NCBI GenBank assembly: GCA_013423325.1
Contig: BLJB01000106.1
Coordinates: 62,001 to 126,000 of the forward strand
Reading direction: 5' to 3'
Length of the DNA: 64,000 nt
Origin: Usnea hakonensis
Taxonomy: Eukaryota; Ascomycota; Lecanoromycetes; Lecanorales; Parmeliaceae
Part shown: positions 1 to 10,175 of the stretch, one piece after another
Layout of the letters: every line of letters begins with the position of its first letter
How positions within the stretch are numbered: the stretch's first letter is position 1
Notes under the pieces: generated by a model
Database searches by the model: none
Told to the model about the DNA's origin: nothing
The model's input: the letters and a program-made list of their open reading frames with translations, nothing else
Made by a program: the position numbers and the translations under genes

Positions 1-1051
1 TTAGATTCATTCGATAGGAAAGGCTGAAGGTGGGTGGCATGGCAATGTGATGATGATGCTTACCAACGCTCGCTTCGATCTGGGACCATAAAGCCAGCCA
101 TATCGGATCAACGTGGTGCTCCTTTGTTGCTCTGGTTTGGAAGACGCGAACAAAGGCTACGGCGATGATGAAGAAGCCCAGGCAGAAGAGCGCCGCCAGG
201 CCAGCTTTTTGTTTCCGGTTGACGCCAATAAGTCCTAGGAGCAGATGTAGAGGTAAGGCCATGACTTTAGAATTGGATTAGCCAAAGATCAGGGTAGAGA
301 GGAGTACAAGGGTAAGTGCCCCTACTTAAGAGATCGCAAGCGATATCGACGGCTGTAGAATAGTAAAGACTGTCATTCGACACCCCAACGTCTCTCGAGG
401 TATCGCAATCGCCTATCGATATTAGCTTAGGACTAGACGGCAAGCATACGTAGACGCCGTACCTATCTTGAAGTAGGACGAAAGTGGGCTACAAGCCTCA
501 AATTGCAAAGCCCAGCATCCCACATAGGTCAGAGCCGCAAAGGCCACCACCGCCCACCAGGCATATAGATATCTCCGTGAAAGTCTATCGAACAAGCTCT
601 TGTAGAATACCAGAATCGAAAGTTTGACCGCCCACACACAAGTCCAGAAGAGCACGATGATGCCAAATTGGATTCTAAGGTAGTGATTCGCTCGCTCCTC
701 GAATATAGCCATGGTCTCGGGAGACAGTGGGGGTTTGCCTGCGGCGGCCAAGTCCAGATCGAACATGATGGGTATGATCTGACAGTACAAGCCCGCCATC
801 CCAATCAGAGTGGCAAGGGCTAGTAACACGAGTACGTCGGAGAAGAGTACATTATCAACGGTCGTCTTCTTGGCGATGAAGAGACGGATAGCGAATCGGA
901 AGACAACGAGGGTAATCGCAACAGCTGTGAAGACCCAGATGATGCTCTGCAGTTCGCGTCAGTTGTGGACAGAGGATGCACGACTAGCAGACGTGGGACG
1001 AACGAGGAGCTTTGAAGGCGTCAGTCCGCCAACGTCGCCCGGCGACATCAT
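1..1051 (-). CDS. Fungal rhodopsin-domain (PTH11-like) integral membrane protein, 3' end outside window
   Basis: Seven-TM fungal rhodopsin-family membrane protein. I rebuilt four exons: 1051-1004, 946-463, 412-326 and 264-64, with introns at 947-1003, 413-462 and 265-325. A further GTAAGC donor lies at 63, so the C-terminus runs off the window. The joins are supported by family motifs that become continuous only after splicing: YYSTAVDIACDLLIMALPL spans the third intron, and WLALWSQIEASV closes the last visible exon. The N-terminus is short (MMSPGDVGG) and no signal peptide or CFEM cysteines are visible. Family members sit in the plasma membrane and are thought to sense extracellular cues, but ligands are mostly unknown. 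It is related by domain only to the fusion gene at 13.5-16.3 kb. The ATG pair at 1051/1048 is the only good start ahead of the first TM helix. Confidence 0.82.
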
Positions 1052-1505
1052 CGTTGCCTCTCCCACGAGTAGATGGACAAGTCACAGGATGCAGATGGAG
1101 GAGAATGGAAGAAGACATTGTGAAAGAAACCATCATGTATTGCTTGGAGTTCTAAATTGCTGCCCCTCGTAACGAAGGTCAAGTATGCAAGGAGCGATCA
1201 TGCAAGGGGCGGAAGAGGCTTTATCATTTGGGATGCAAGGGCCTGCATTGATGGGAGGCCAATAAAAAGACGTTGAGCTCCTTAGCTACATGTAAGCGAA
1301 TTAAAATTCCAAAAAGCTCAGTGCAAAATATGTGCAACAAGTGTCATAAGTGATGAAAAGGTCCAAGTCTACAAGTCTGAGCGTCATTCTGAGGTCATTG
1401 CGAGTCTCGGCTAGAGTAGCGACCATGGCCATGCTCATTCCCCCATGGGCAGCCTCCATCAGCTGCCAATTCTTCAAGAATTAACCTTTTCGAGCGTATC
1501 ATCAG
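1052..1505. other. Intergenic, divergent promoters of receptor and TatD genes
   Basis: No coding exon is seen. The segment lies between two divergent starts and should hold both promoters. I found no distinct motif or repeat. Confidence 0.5.
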
Positions 1506-2706
1506 ATGCACAGAACCCGACGTTGTATATCTGAAGCAAAGAACTTTTCGCCGACTCCAACGGCTGCGAGGCCCTTGCTTTCCGCGCTTAGTAGCCACTC
1601 GGCCCTCAGACCTGCTTATCAGGTGGTCAAAAGAGCAATGTCGCAGTACAAATATTCCGATGTGAGCCTAACGGAAATCAAGAATATCGAGACCCGGACG
1701 TTGATACTGGCTCATAGGTTGGCATCAACCTCACAGATTCAACATTCAGAGGGGAGTACCACGGCAAACAGCATCACGAGGATGACACAGAGCATGTCAT
1801 TAATAGAGCTGTCAATCTCGGATGTTCAAAGTTCATGGTGACTGGTTCTGATTTGGCCGAGTCGAAAAAGGCCCTTGCTCTCGCGGAGCAATACCCGGGA
1901 CGCTGTTACGCCACTGTAGGCGTCCACCCATGCCATGCAGGATCCTTTGATCGGCATCCCGGCGGGCCTACAAGTTTGCTACAGGAGCTCGAGACCCTAG
2001 CTACAGAGGCAAAAAGTCGAGGTCTTGCGACGGCGTTTGGAGAAATTGGATTGGATTACGATAGGTTACATTTTGCAGGCAAAGAGCAGCAGTGCAGGTA
2101 CTTTGAGGCGCAGCTTGATACTGCTGTAAAGGTACAGCTGCCCTTGTTTCTGCACTCGCGTGCTGCTGGCGAGGACTTTGAGAGACTGTTGTCTGCTAGA
2201 CTTCATGACTTACCAAAGGGAGGGTTGGTCCATAGTTTTACGGGCACATTGGAGGAGATGGAGAGCTTGGTGGCTCTTGGGTTGGATATAGGAGTCAATG
2301 GGTGTAGTATGAAGACGGAAGAGAATCTGGACGTCGTGAAGGCCATTCCTCTTGAGCATTTGCAGATTGAGACAGACGGGCCATGGGTACGTTGCTCCTG
2401 TGACAAAGGTCATCTTCGAAAATTTCTCCCTGGGAGCTAATTGCATTCAAGTGCGAAATGCGGGCCTCGCATGCCTCTGCAAAATACAAAGATGACGCCC
2501 CGGAACTGCCAAAATCGCTCAAAAAAGAGAAGTGGACCCCAGATGCGATGGTAAAAGGCCGTAATGAATCAGCCACCATTGTCCATGTCGCCCATGTCAT
2601 CGCCAAGGTCAAAGGAATTCCAACCGCTGATGTTTGTCAAGCGGCATGGCAAAATTCCATCAGGATGTTCGGCTTGGGAGAGGCACAAGAACCGCAAATG
2701 CGTTGA
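1506..2706 (+). CDS. TatD-family metal-dependent DNase
   Basis: TatD-type amidohydrolase-fold nuclease (3'-5' DNase; the yeast and human relatives act in DNA degradation during cell death and repair). Introns at 1662-1717 and 2387-2451 join YSD to VGINLTD and ETDGPW to CEMRASHAS, the usual family motifs. Metal or catalytic residues are visible in FGEIGLDYDR, PLFLHSRAA, LVHSFTGT and ETDGPW. Two in-frame starts exist. ATG 1638 gives 315 aa, the usual length. ATG 1506 adds 44 residues rich in Arg, Ser and Thr without acidic stretches, which resembles a mitochondrial presequence. I give the longer model but cannot decide between them. The 2387 donor is GTACGT. Confidence 0.9.
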
Positions 2707-3693
2707 GACTTGGACCTCACTGGGACACAAGTCGCTTGTTTATCTCATTGCGGAGGTAATTGCTAGGCTGCAGCCGCGGCTCCTGCAGGCACCCTGTGAG
2801 CTGACGCTGCGAATCCTCTTACCAAACATAGTATCCTCTCACAAGACCAGTCATCGGGTCCTTGCATGTACGGGTTTGCTCTGACCGTTCCAAAGTCCCA
2901 CCGAAAATTCAAGCCCGTGAATTTGAGTGGGTTTGCGCCTCGGAAAGCCCAAACTTAGCCCTCATCTTGGGTCAAATTTACAGGATTTTTCAGCTTGTCC
3001 GTACTTGGATTATGGCAAGTTGTTAAGCGTGCAGTCAATATAGAGACTTACTTTGGATACTCTAAGGTCAAACGAAAGGGGTGAATAGGTTGGTATCATC
3101 AAAGTCTCGTCTTGGTCAAAGAAAAAAGGGCAAAAAGAAAAGAAGAAAAAAAACTGAGTGCGTAGTACTCGGACCCAGCCGGAGAAATATAGGAGCGCCA
3201 AGGCTATGCCTGCCTGTTTCGTGGGGAATTAAGCATGCACTAAGCCTGGCTAGGAAATCCGGGAAACCCGGACTTGAGCCGGCATGGCAAAGCTAGAAAT
3301 CTCAATTATTCATATTCTTTTTTTCCCTTCATCCAACATCCGGTCTTCTTCAACACTACACTCACCCTTAACACTTCTTTTTAACACATCTTTACTTCTA
3401 AAAACATAAAGATATACCTACAGACACACATACTTACAATTTATACACAAATACATACACACACGCAGACCGGCCTTGGTGCGAGTCACAAAAACAGCAC
3501 TCCCACGTCAGCAATTCCACCATGGATTTACAGCACACGATGCTTATTTCCGTCGCACATCCTACAAAATGTCGTTGAGGCTGTTGTGATCAGTTTTCCA
3601 CCTCGGAGGATCTCCTCCAACGCTTCGCTTCCCATCTCAATTAGCCTCCATTTTTGGACGACTATACCACAGTTCAACATCTTTGCTCACAGA
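2707..3693. other. Intergenic plus 5' leader of the phosphatase gene
   Basis: Two short ORFs on opposite strands around 3010-3300 overlap A-rich sequence and show no family resemblance. From about 3300 the sequence becomes CT-rich, then A-rich, as is typical of a fungal promoter and leader. A 19-codon upstream ORF (3522-3578) lies in the leader. Confidence 0.45.
3522..3578 (+). promoter_or_regulatory. Upstream ORF in the phosphatase leader
   Basis: An ATG at 3522 in good context (CACCATGG) opens 18 codons and a TGA at 3576-3578, 115 bases before the main ATG. It would be translated if transcription starts in the CT-rich zone upstream, which I infer but cannot see. Confidence 0.35.
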
Positions 3694-4679
3694 ATGAACG
3701 CCGAAGATCAGAAAACGATTGTTCGGAGTCACGGCCACCTAGTGTCCCACAAATCTCCTCACCAAACCAGCCTAAAAAGCAAATTCAGCGCCGAGGACAG
3801 TGGCCCCCCATCTCCATCGTCCGGACCTGTGAACAATTTTGGAGAAGTAGCCCCGGGTATCTATCGAAGTAGTTTCCCACAGGCTGGCAATATGGAGCAT
3901 GTCAGTTCATTGGGACTAAAGACGATTCTGTAAGTGATTTAGCACTCTGGTCGAAATGGTTCTGATCATGACCAGCACTCTGGTAAAGACGCCTCACAGT
4001 GAAGAATTTCTCGCATACGTGGAAGAGAATAGCATCCAGCATTTTCGTATCCTGGTACCCGCACACAAGAACCCTTCCAGTATCATCCCAATAGATACGC
4101 TTCTCGAAATACTCAAAATCATCCTCAACCACTCGAATTACCCCATACTGATTCACTGCAACAAAGGCAAGGTACATATCAAGCTCTCATGATCCCTACC
4201 CAGACCCTCGTCTAACGTCCTCAACAGCATCGAACGGGTTGTATAGTTGCTTGTTACCGGAAATTGAAAGGGTGGACTGATGCAGCAATCATCACAGAGT
4301 GTGTAGTACTCTGCTACACTTCTCAGTTGTATCTGCCCCGGTATAGGGGATTGACTTTTTTCATAGATACCGCAGCTTTGCAGGGGATAAGTTCCGCCCA
4401 TTGGACGAAGCATTCATCGCCTCCTTCAATGCAGAAGTCGCCCAGCAGATGCTCGACGGCGTGAATATTCCTTATGTTCCTCTTCAGACCAGCCCGAATT
4501 CAACGAGGTTAAGGAGCCCGCCGTCATTCCCTTGGAACAATCAAGCCGAGTCGTTCCGTATGGCGACAGAAGACTCAGCCGACAGTCTTCCCACGCCGCC
4601 GCCCTCTGACAAATCAGAGAAAGGTTACGATGACGACGCATGGCCTCCGGCTAGTGGTCCTTCGCCAGAACGATGGTGA
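3694..4679 (+). CDS. Siw14/Oca-type tyrosine phosphatase-like protein
   Basis: Atypical dual-specificity phosphatase of the Siw14 (Oca) group; yeast Siw14 is an inositol pyrophosphate phosphatase. Four exons (3694-3929, 3976-4171, 4228-4298, 4367-4679) give 271 aa. The entry motif FGEVAPGIYRSSFP and the P-loop HCNKGK+HRTG (C-x5-R) are both present. The second intron splits the P-loop between its Lys and His codons, and the third joins ITE to YRSFAGDKFRPLDE. The N-terminal 50 residues are Ser/Pro-rich. The C-terminal tail after about residue 190 is low-complexity (TPPPSDKSEKG) and probably disordered. The start at 3694 follows an upstream ORF. Confidence in the family is high; the exact substrate is inferred from yeast. 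Confidence 0.9.
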
Positions 4680-6480
4680 TGGAACCCGGGTCGAGGCTGG
4701 GTCATGAACCCAAGACTTGTAGTATATTGGTGCTCTTCGTCTACATTTGACATTACAGCTTGAAAATACCGGAGGAGGCGCTTTTTGGTCGTTGGATACC
4801 CTTTGGTGGTCTCTTGACGTTATATTCTTTTTTTTGGGAGGCATTGTGTCAAGAAAAGTTGAACACAAACGCAAATACCGATTTCTGCAACGCAATTCAA
4901 ACGTCTCATCAAAAACATCATCCATCCCCATCCAGGCATCGGAAATGACTAGCTTTACCAAACTTGCCTGTCTTGGTTCCTTGATCAATGAGGTCCGTCC
5001 TAATATATAACCCAGAATGGGTCTGCACTGGTACGAGTACGCATCCACCATCCCTCTGCTCTATATCCCCCCACCCCACCCTAGCTACACGCTAGTATTC
5101 ATCAAACCTGGCACTACGGAAGCTAATCTAGGATAAAGCTATTAAGTGAACTCTTTTTTTTTCCATTTCCTTTTCCCTTTTACGCCATTCTACTTTTCTC
5201 TTATCCATCTACTTTTCCTTTCCCTCTCCTTTCCCACATACCCCCTCTCAGCCCAACATACCATATCTTCTCTCCTCTCTCCTCAACTCCACTACCAACC
5301 TACCTAATCCTCCCCCCCTCTTCCCCCTCAAAAAGACCAACACCGACCAAAATGGCCTCAAGCTACCAAAAAAAGCCTCAAAACTAACATCAGCCCAACA
5401 CGCAACTTCCCCCCCCCCCTACTCTACCCTACACGGTAAATAAAAAAAAGTAAAACTAAAGCAAGGTAATGTAGGGTGCAGCTATAAGGCCCACGTGGCC
5501 GTGATCTTGGTGGTGGGTGGGCGTAGCGCAACCCCCCACCCTCGCACTCACCTACTCGGTATCTAGCCCAGCCCCCAGCGCCCTACCTCGCTGGGGCCGG
5601 GAAACCGCCTCAAAATGTCCAGCGAAATAAATAAAAAAAGTATTATTCCGTGGAGTATGTATGGAATGTGCGTCTGGATTCGGCGAGACTGGGGATATTT
5701 TTTTTTTGTTTGTTTGTTTGTTGATTGGTTGGTTTGATGGGGGAAGAAGAGTGAGTGGGGTGGGAGAGATAGTGGGATACTGTAGGGGGAGAGGAGAGGA
5801 GATGAGTATCCCTACCTATACCTACCTTACCTACCGAAGTACCTATACATTTAGACGTGCTTTACTTTACTCCATTTACAAAGAATAAGAATCAGAATAA
5901 GAATAAAGAGGAATTGAATTGGCTTAACGCAGGTGATGAGTTAAGATACCTTAGGTACCTCCCCTCCCTCCTTTACCTCCCCTCCCTCCCCTACCTCCCC
6001 TACCTTACCCCCTTTCGCATAGAGACAGACCCCCTCCTTCCTTCCATCTTTCCATTCTCCATCTACTTTATAATGGTTTTTGTAAAGTAGTCTAGTGGGA
6101 TAGATGGATGAGTGGGCCCGGGGGGGGGGAGTCAGTCTACTGGTACTTAGGTAGGGGGGGGGGCGGGATGGGGGGATTTTTTTGTTTTGGAGGGTGGAGG
6201 TTGGGGGTATTGATTCTGTTTTTTTCTGGGAGGGGTTTGTGTGTGTGTTAGGGGGGGGGGGAGTTGGGGGAGTTGGGGGAACGATGATTGAGGTGATTTG
6301 ATTGTTTCTTTGATGGGGAGCCGCATACAGTATGTATGACATCCGAATATAAGTATCGAGTACGGTTCATGTGTAAAGATTTATTCTCTAGATAAATGAA
6401 GCGTGAGAAAGCCAAGATATCCCAGCTGATATGTCGGAAAAATTACAAACGCCCATCCCATTTATCGGTTATGCAAGGCC
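4680..6480. other. Long gene-free spacer with pyrimidine and purine tracts
   Basis: About 1.8 kb between the ends of two convergent genes. It holds a T/C-rich block (5150-5340), a T tract followed by TTTG repeats (5699-5722), CTACCTA-type repeats (5810-5850), a CCCCTCCCT-rich stretch (5957-6010) and several poly-G runs (6119-6260). No ORF here resembles a protein family. A GTACGAGTAC motif is at 5031-5040. Confidence 0.55.
5031..5040 (+). repeat. GTACGAGTAC motif, site 1
   Basis: First of six exact copies of this 10-mer (either orientation) in the window, about 350 bases downstream of the phosphatase stop. Confidence 0.5.
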
Positions 6481-7548
6481 TCAAACCTTCTCTTCTTCTT
6501 CTTCTTCCTCCTCTCCCTCCTCCTCGCTCTCTGCCCTTTTATCCTTTTTGGTTCCTACCCCCTTCTTCTTCGTCCCCGCTTTCCGAACCCCATCCCTCTC
6601 CCCCCCGTAATTCTCCCACCTAACTTTCAAATCCTCCTTGGCCCCACCATTCTTCTCCACCACCAACCCCCTCAGCCACTCATTCTCCGTCTCCAGCCGC
6701 CCAATACGCTGCTCCAGCTGATGCGTCTTGTTCTCCAAGTTCTTGGCCGAGATCTCGAGGGCCATTTCCCGCTGCTTCTTCTTGACGCGGAAGCGGGCGG
6801 ACGCGGCGGTGTTGCGGCGACGTTTGTCTTCTTCGGCCGCGAGACGGGCGGCGGGCGTTTCTGGCTCCGAGGGGTTGGGGTTTGGTTTGGGGTTACTCGA
6901 GGCGGTTGCTGGGGGGGAGGGGGAGAGGTGGTGTTTTTGGCCGGGGTAGGGAAGCGGGTTGAAGGTTTGGTCGAGGGAGATGGGGGGTGTGGAGGAGGGG
7001 TAGGCATTGGGCGGGATGCCGTTGGGTGGGTATTGATCAGGGTGGATCGTAGCGGTGATGGCGGATGGGGGGGGGTCTGTGACGAAGGGCTCTATGGTGG
7101 TGAATGGGAAGTCGCCTGATGTGTGATTGTGTCAGCGATACGGTGTGAGTCATAGGTTGAGACGGCATGTTGGATGTCTTTTGAAGCGCAAGGGTAGATG
7201 ATGGGCATGGTAGATGGTTGATAAATTATGCGCAATATGCAACGTACCGATGACGAAATCCATGCCCTGGCCATCAATCTGCTTGTTCGCAGCGGCGTTT
7301 TCCCTCCTGGCCTTGTCTTCCAAGGTTGGATCATACTCTGGCATGGGAGGGTCTAAAAAGTCGCCGGCATCGAAATCGAGGAACTCGGTATTGGTGAATT
7401 GAGCGAGCTCATCTGCAAAATTGTAGTCGTCCGATTGTTGTTGTTGTTGTTGTTGCTGGGATGCGGCGTCATGGGCGGAAGGAAGAGCATTGAGATTGGC
7501 GAGGTAGTGAGGGACGTTGGGTGGTTTACGTGCTTTGTAACCTTCCAT
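6481..7548 (-). CDS. bZIP transcription factor, MetR/Cys-3/Zip1-like
   Basis: Nuclear bZIP regulator. Exons 7548-7248 and 7115-6481 (intron 7116-7247) give 311 aa. The basic region at residues 198-217 reads RRRNTAASARFRVKKKQRE, followed by a leucine zipper to about 260. This signature is typical of the sulfur-metabolism bZIPs (Aspergillus MetR, Neurospora CYS-3, fission yeast Zip1). The N-terminal PNVPHYLANLNALPSAHD fits the same group. Between these lie an 8-Gln run encoded by a TTG/TTGCTG repeat, an acidic patch and a Pro-rich linker. The last 40 residues are Lys/Glu-rich and end in poly-Glu. The start at 7548 (GACCATGG) is overlapped by an out-of-frame upstream ATG at 7558. Family assignment is strong; the sulfur role is by homology. 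Confidence 0.88.
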
Positions 7549-7558
7549 GGTCACTCAT
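7526..7558 (-). promoter_or_regulatory. Upstream ORF overlapping the bZIP start codon
   Basis: An ATG at 7558 lies 10 bases upstream of the main ATG in another frame and ends at TAA 7528-7526, so the 10-codon ORF spans the main start. Ribosomes using it would miss the bZIP frame unless they scan past it. Confidence 0.4.
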
Positions 7559-8880
7559 GGGAAAGAGATTATGTATGTGTGTATCCAGAAGGGCAACGTG
7601 GATTTTTACGTTGAAGATTGGGGTTGATTGGTAAGATATACTAACAAGCGGGCGGAGAAATGGAAAATGGGAATTGAGACTTGAAAGAATTGAGAAATTC
7701 GATGTGGGGTCCCTCGGGTGATTAGAAAGCAATAATTTGAGACTAGAACAGAATAGGATGTAGGTATGCGGGTAAGCGCTAATTGTCCTGCATCAAACCT
7801 TTTGCCGATCTGCGGACAATACGTAGAATAAAATATGATTGACACACCACCAGAAAAAAAAGGATCATCTTAAGTTGTAGAGCTAAAATGACTTAAGGTA
7901 TATTTACCTCAGTAAGATGATATTAATTTAAATTCTAAATGTAAATGATTTTGGTCTTCTTTTATTCTCCATTACTCCTCTCTTCAAGACAATCACTCTA
8001 CAACTCTTTTCTGACAGTCTAGAAACCCTCGAGGTAATTGGGCTCATGAGTTGTCTCATCAGTCTGGATGATGCATGATAACAGTCTCTCTTACCGATTC
8101 TGGGAACATACTTGTCCAGATTGCATACCTGCAAATGGCTCGAATCATACTGGTGGCTCCCACTCAAGCCACTGGCGTCATCTTTGGGATGGGTGGCCTA
8201 TTATGATTGTCTTGTCGCGAGATTGAACGATAGATGTTCAGAGAATACATGCTTGATATTTCAAAGTGTGTTTCATAGCTACTACGACATCCCCATAACG
8301 GACCACATGACATATGTACGCCAGCTACTGCTACTTTCCTATGCGCCAACCCATCACTGCTTCATTGCACCGCTTACACAGGAGAGAATGGCTTTCGCGC
8401 CTGATCTCGCCATGAATTGAACGGGTGGTCAATTGAAAGCATGATTGTGAATACATTGATTAGTGAATTGGGAGCCTAAAGTTCAAGCGTGAAGCATTGC
8501 ACTTCATTTGATACTAAGTGACACCGAAACGCTTCAGAGAGAGTGATTGTTGGCGTCGAAGAGTATTTAAACCCCCTCCTTCTTCCGACTTACAGTTGTG
8601 TTCTCACCACACACAAACGCTCCACAAACCTGCATAACAGTCTGCTAATATACTTTGCAGACCTTACGCAAGGCTAGACAACTAGTATTCATTGACTATT
8701 ATTTTAGTTGGAGAACATTTGGGGCAATGTCTCAGAGATACCGACTTCATCAAACGGATAAAACTATAAAAATGATATAAACTTTGCACTTCTTCCTACT
8801 CTGACCTGTCACCACAATACATTTTTCATATGCTCCTGGGAACATGGCTGATCTTCTTTCAAATCCTCCATAATCTGCGT
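7549..8880. other. Gene-free stretch upstream of the bZIP gene
   Basis: About 1.3 kb including the bZIP promoter. Short ORFs at 7606-7845, 7928-8167 and 8112-8420 overlap on both strands, lack domain motifs and look like chance frames. Confidence 0.45.
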
Positions 8881-9180
8881 AGGTTTCTTTGCACTTGCAT
8901 CCGCGCCTCATACAACCATGCCCATCTCTCGGAACTCATAATTCACCCTGATACGACAATAGGCTCCTCAACAGCAAGGAACGGGGATTCGAATTTGTGA
9001 GTAGACAAGTCCTTTTTGAAACACTACTCGCTGCCTTCTCAGTTGTAATATCTCCGAAAACTTTACCTCCGACTTACTATCCTACTATCAAATACAATTG
9101 AGGAGGTTTAAAGCGAAAATCAAAGTCCTACAAAGACTACCTACCCACGTCTGATGAGAGACGATGGTCAACCCTTAGAG
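8881..9180 (+). pseudogene. Tandem duplication copy A: decayed segment with ubiquitin-like 3' part
   Basis: Aligns by eye with 9361-9729. Shared blocks include CTTTGCACTTGCAT, GGCTCCTC-ACAGC, TTTACCTCC, ATCCTACTATCA and TACCCACGTCTG. In the frame used by copy B, residues TYPRLxRDDxQP are conserved, but a TAA at 9109-9111 interrupts the preceding codons. About 79 bases present in copy B, including its apparent splice acceptor, are missing here. I read this as a broken paralogue of copy B. Confidence 0.5.
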
Positions 9181-9360
9181 GAAGTTGTTCCCACTTCTTG
9201 CTTGCATTTCACTTTTCTATTGTCAAAATAGTACCCTCTCTTCCGTTGATACGCTTCGTCGACAGATGGTGAACACCATTATTTTCTTCACTTACTACAT
9301 CCTACCCCTCACCTCAAGTACTTATCTCCGCCTCGGCTCTCCACATCTATATCTATATAG

Positions 9361-9806
9361 GGTTCTTTGCACTTGCATGCTCACCTCCTAAGTTGCCTTT
9401 CTCTCATTTAGAGAACTTACACTATAATCTTATGGCTCCTCCACAGCTGAGAACGGTGATTTGAACTTCTACCTGCCGTTCAAAACCCTTCGTCACCGCC
9501 TTCAAAACCGCAACGTCTTCAGAAAAGATTTACCTCCAAAGTTTTTATCCTACTATCAGATACTCTTGAGCGGCTTCTTTGTTTTCCCAGACCTTTCCGT
9601 CATCAGCAGCGGCACACGCAGCTGAATGCCAGAAAGGCCGAGAAGCAGAAGTCAAAAGGGAAATAAAAGATGCACAGAGAATTACGTACCCACGTCTGGC
9701 CAGAGATGACGATCAACCCTCAGAAGATCATGAATTAATATCAGATTACGGCGTCAAGAATGGTGACCATCTGACTGAACTCGAAGACATACGAGCGAAG
9801 CTTTAG
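9361..9806 (+). pseudogene. Tandem duplication copy B: possible terminal exon with ubiquitin-like fold, or relic
   Basis: Second copy of the 8881-9180 segment, 480 bases downstream. A pyrimidine-rich tract ending CCCAG at 9590 looks like a splice acceptor, and the frame after it (9591-9806, stop TAG) stays open for 71 codons. It contains EVKREIKDAQRITYPRL and, after a short gap, QPSEDHELISDYGVKNGDHL. These match the ubiquitin pattern VK.KI.D....QRL...QLEDD..L.DYGI.NGD.L. There is no C-terminal di-Gly; it ends EDIRAKL. I could not find a convincing upstream exon for the N-terminal beta-hairpin, so it may be a relic or an expressed Ubl gene with an unseen first exon. Confidence 0.45.
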
Positions 9807-10175
9807 AGAAGGCTTCTGCCTATCAGGTGACGCCTAGCAAGAAGCCAGCTTGTAATCAATACGGTGGTTTCACGGACTTTTACACTCAATTTGTCATCCA
9901 AAGGGATCATTCTCCCCCGCGTCAAGCTCGGACCGAAGAGAAGGATCTTCAGATACATGTAGGCAGGGTCTACCAGACCCATTTTGCAGCTAGGCCCATC
10001 GCAAGTTTCGAGTATGTCCAGTGGGAGAACGTAAAAGCAGTGCCAGGAAGGAGCAAAAATCACACGGCCCCAACGATACCACCTGCATTGTTAAGCACCC
10101 CCAACAACAACAACCACCACTCTATACGATAATAGGACACGGGCGCACTTAAGAGGTTCGGCATATCACTATCAT
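9807..10175. other. Spacer upstream of hypothetical gene
   Basis: Holds overlapping short ORFs on both strands and a CAA-rich stretch (about 10100-10115). Nothing recognisable. Confidence 0.4.
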
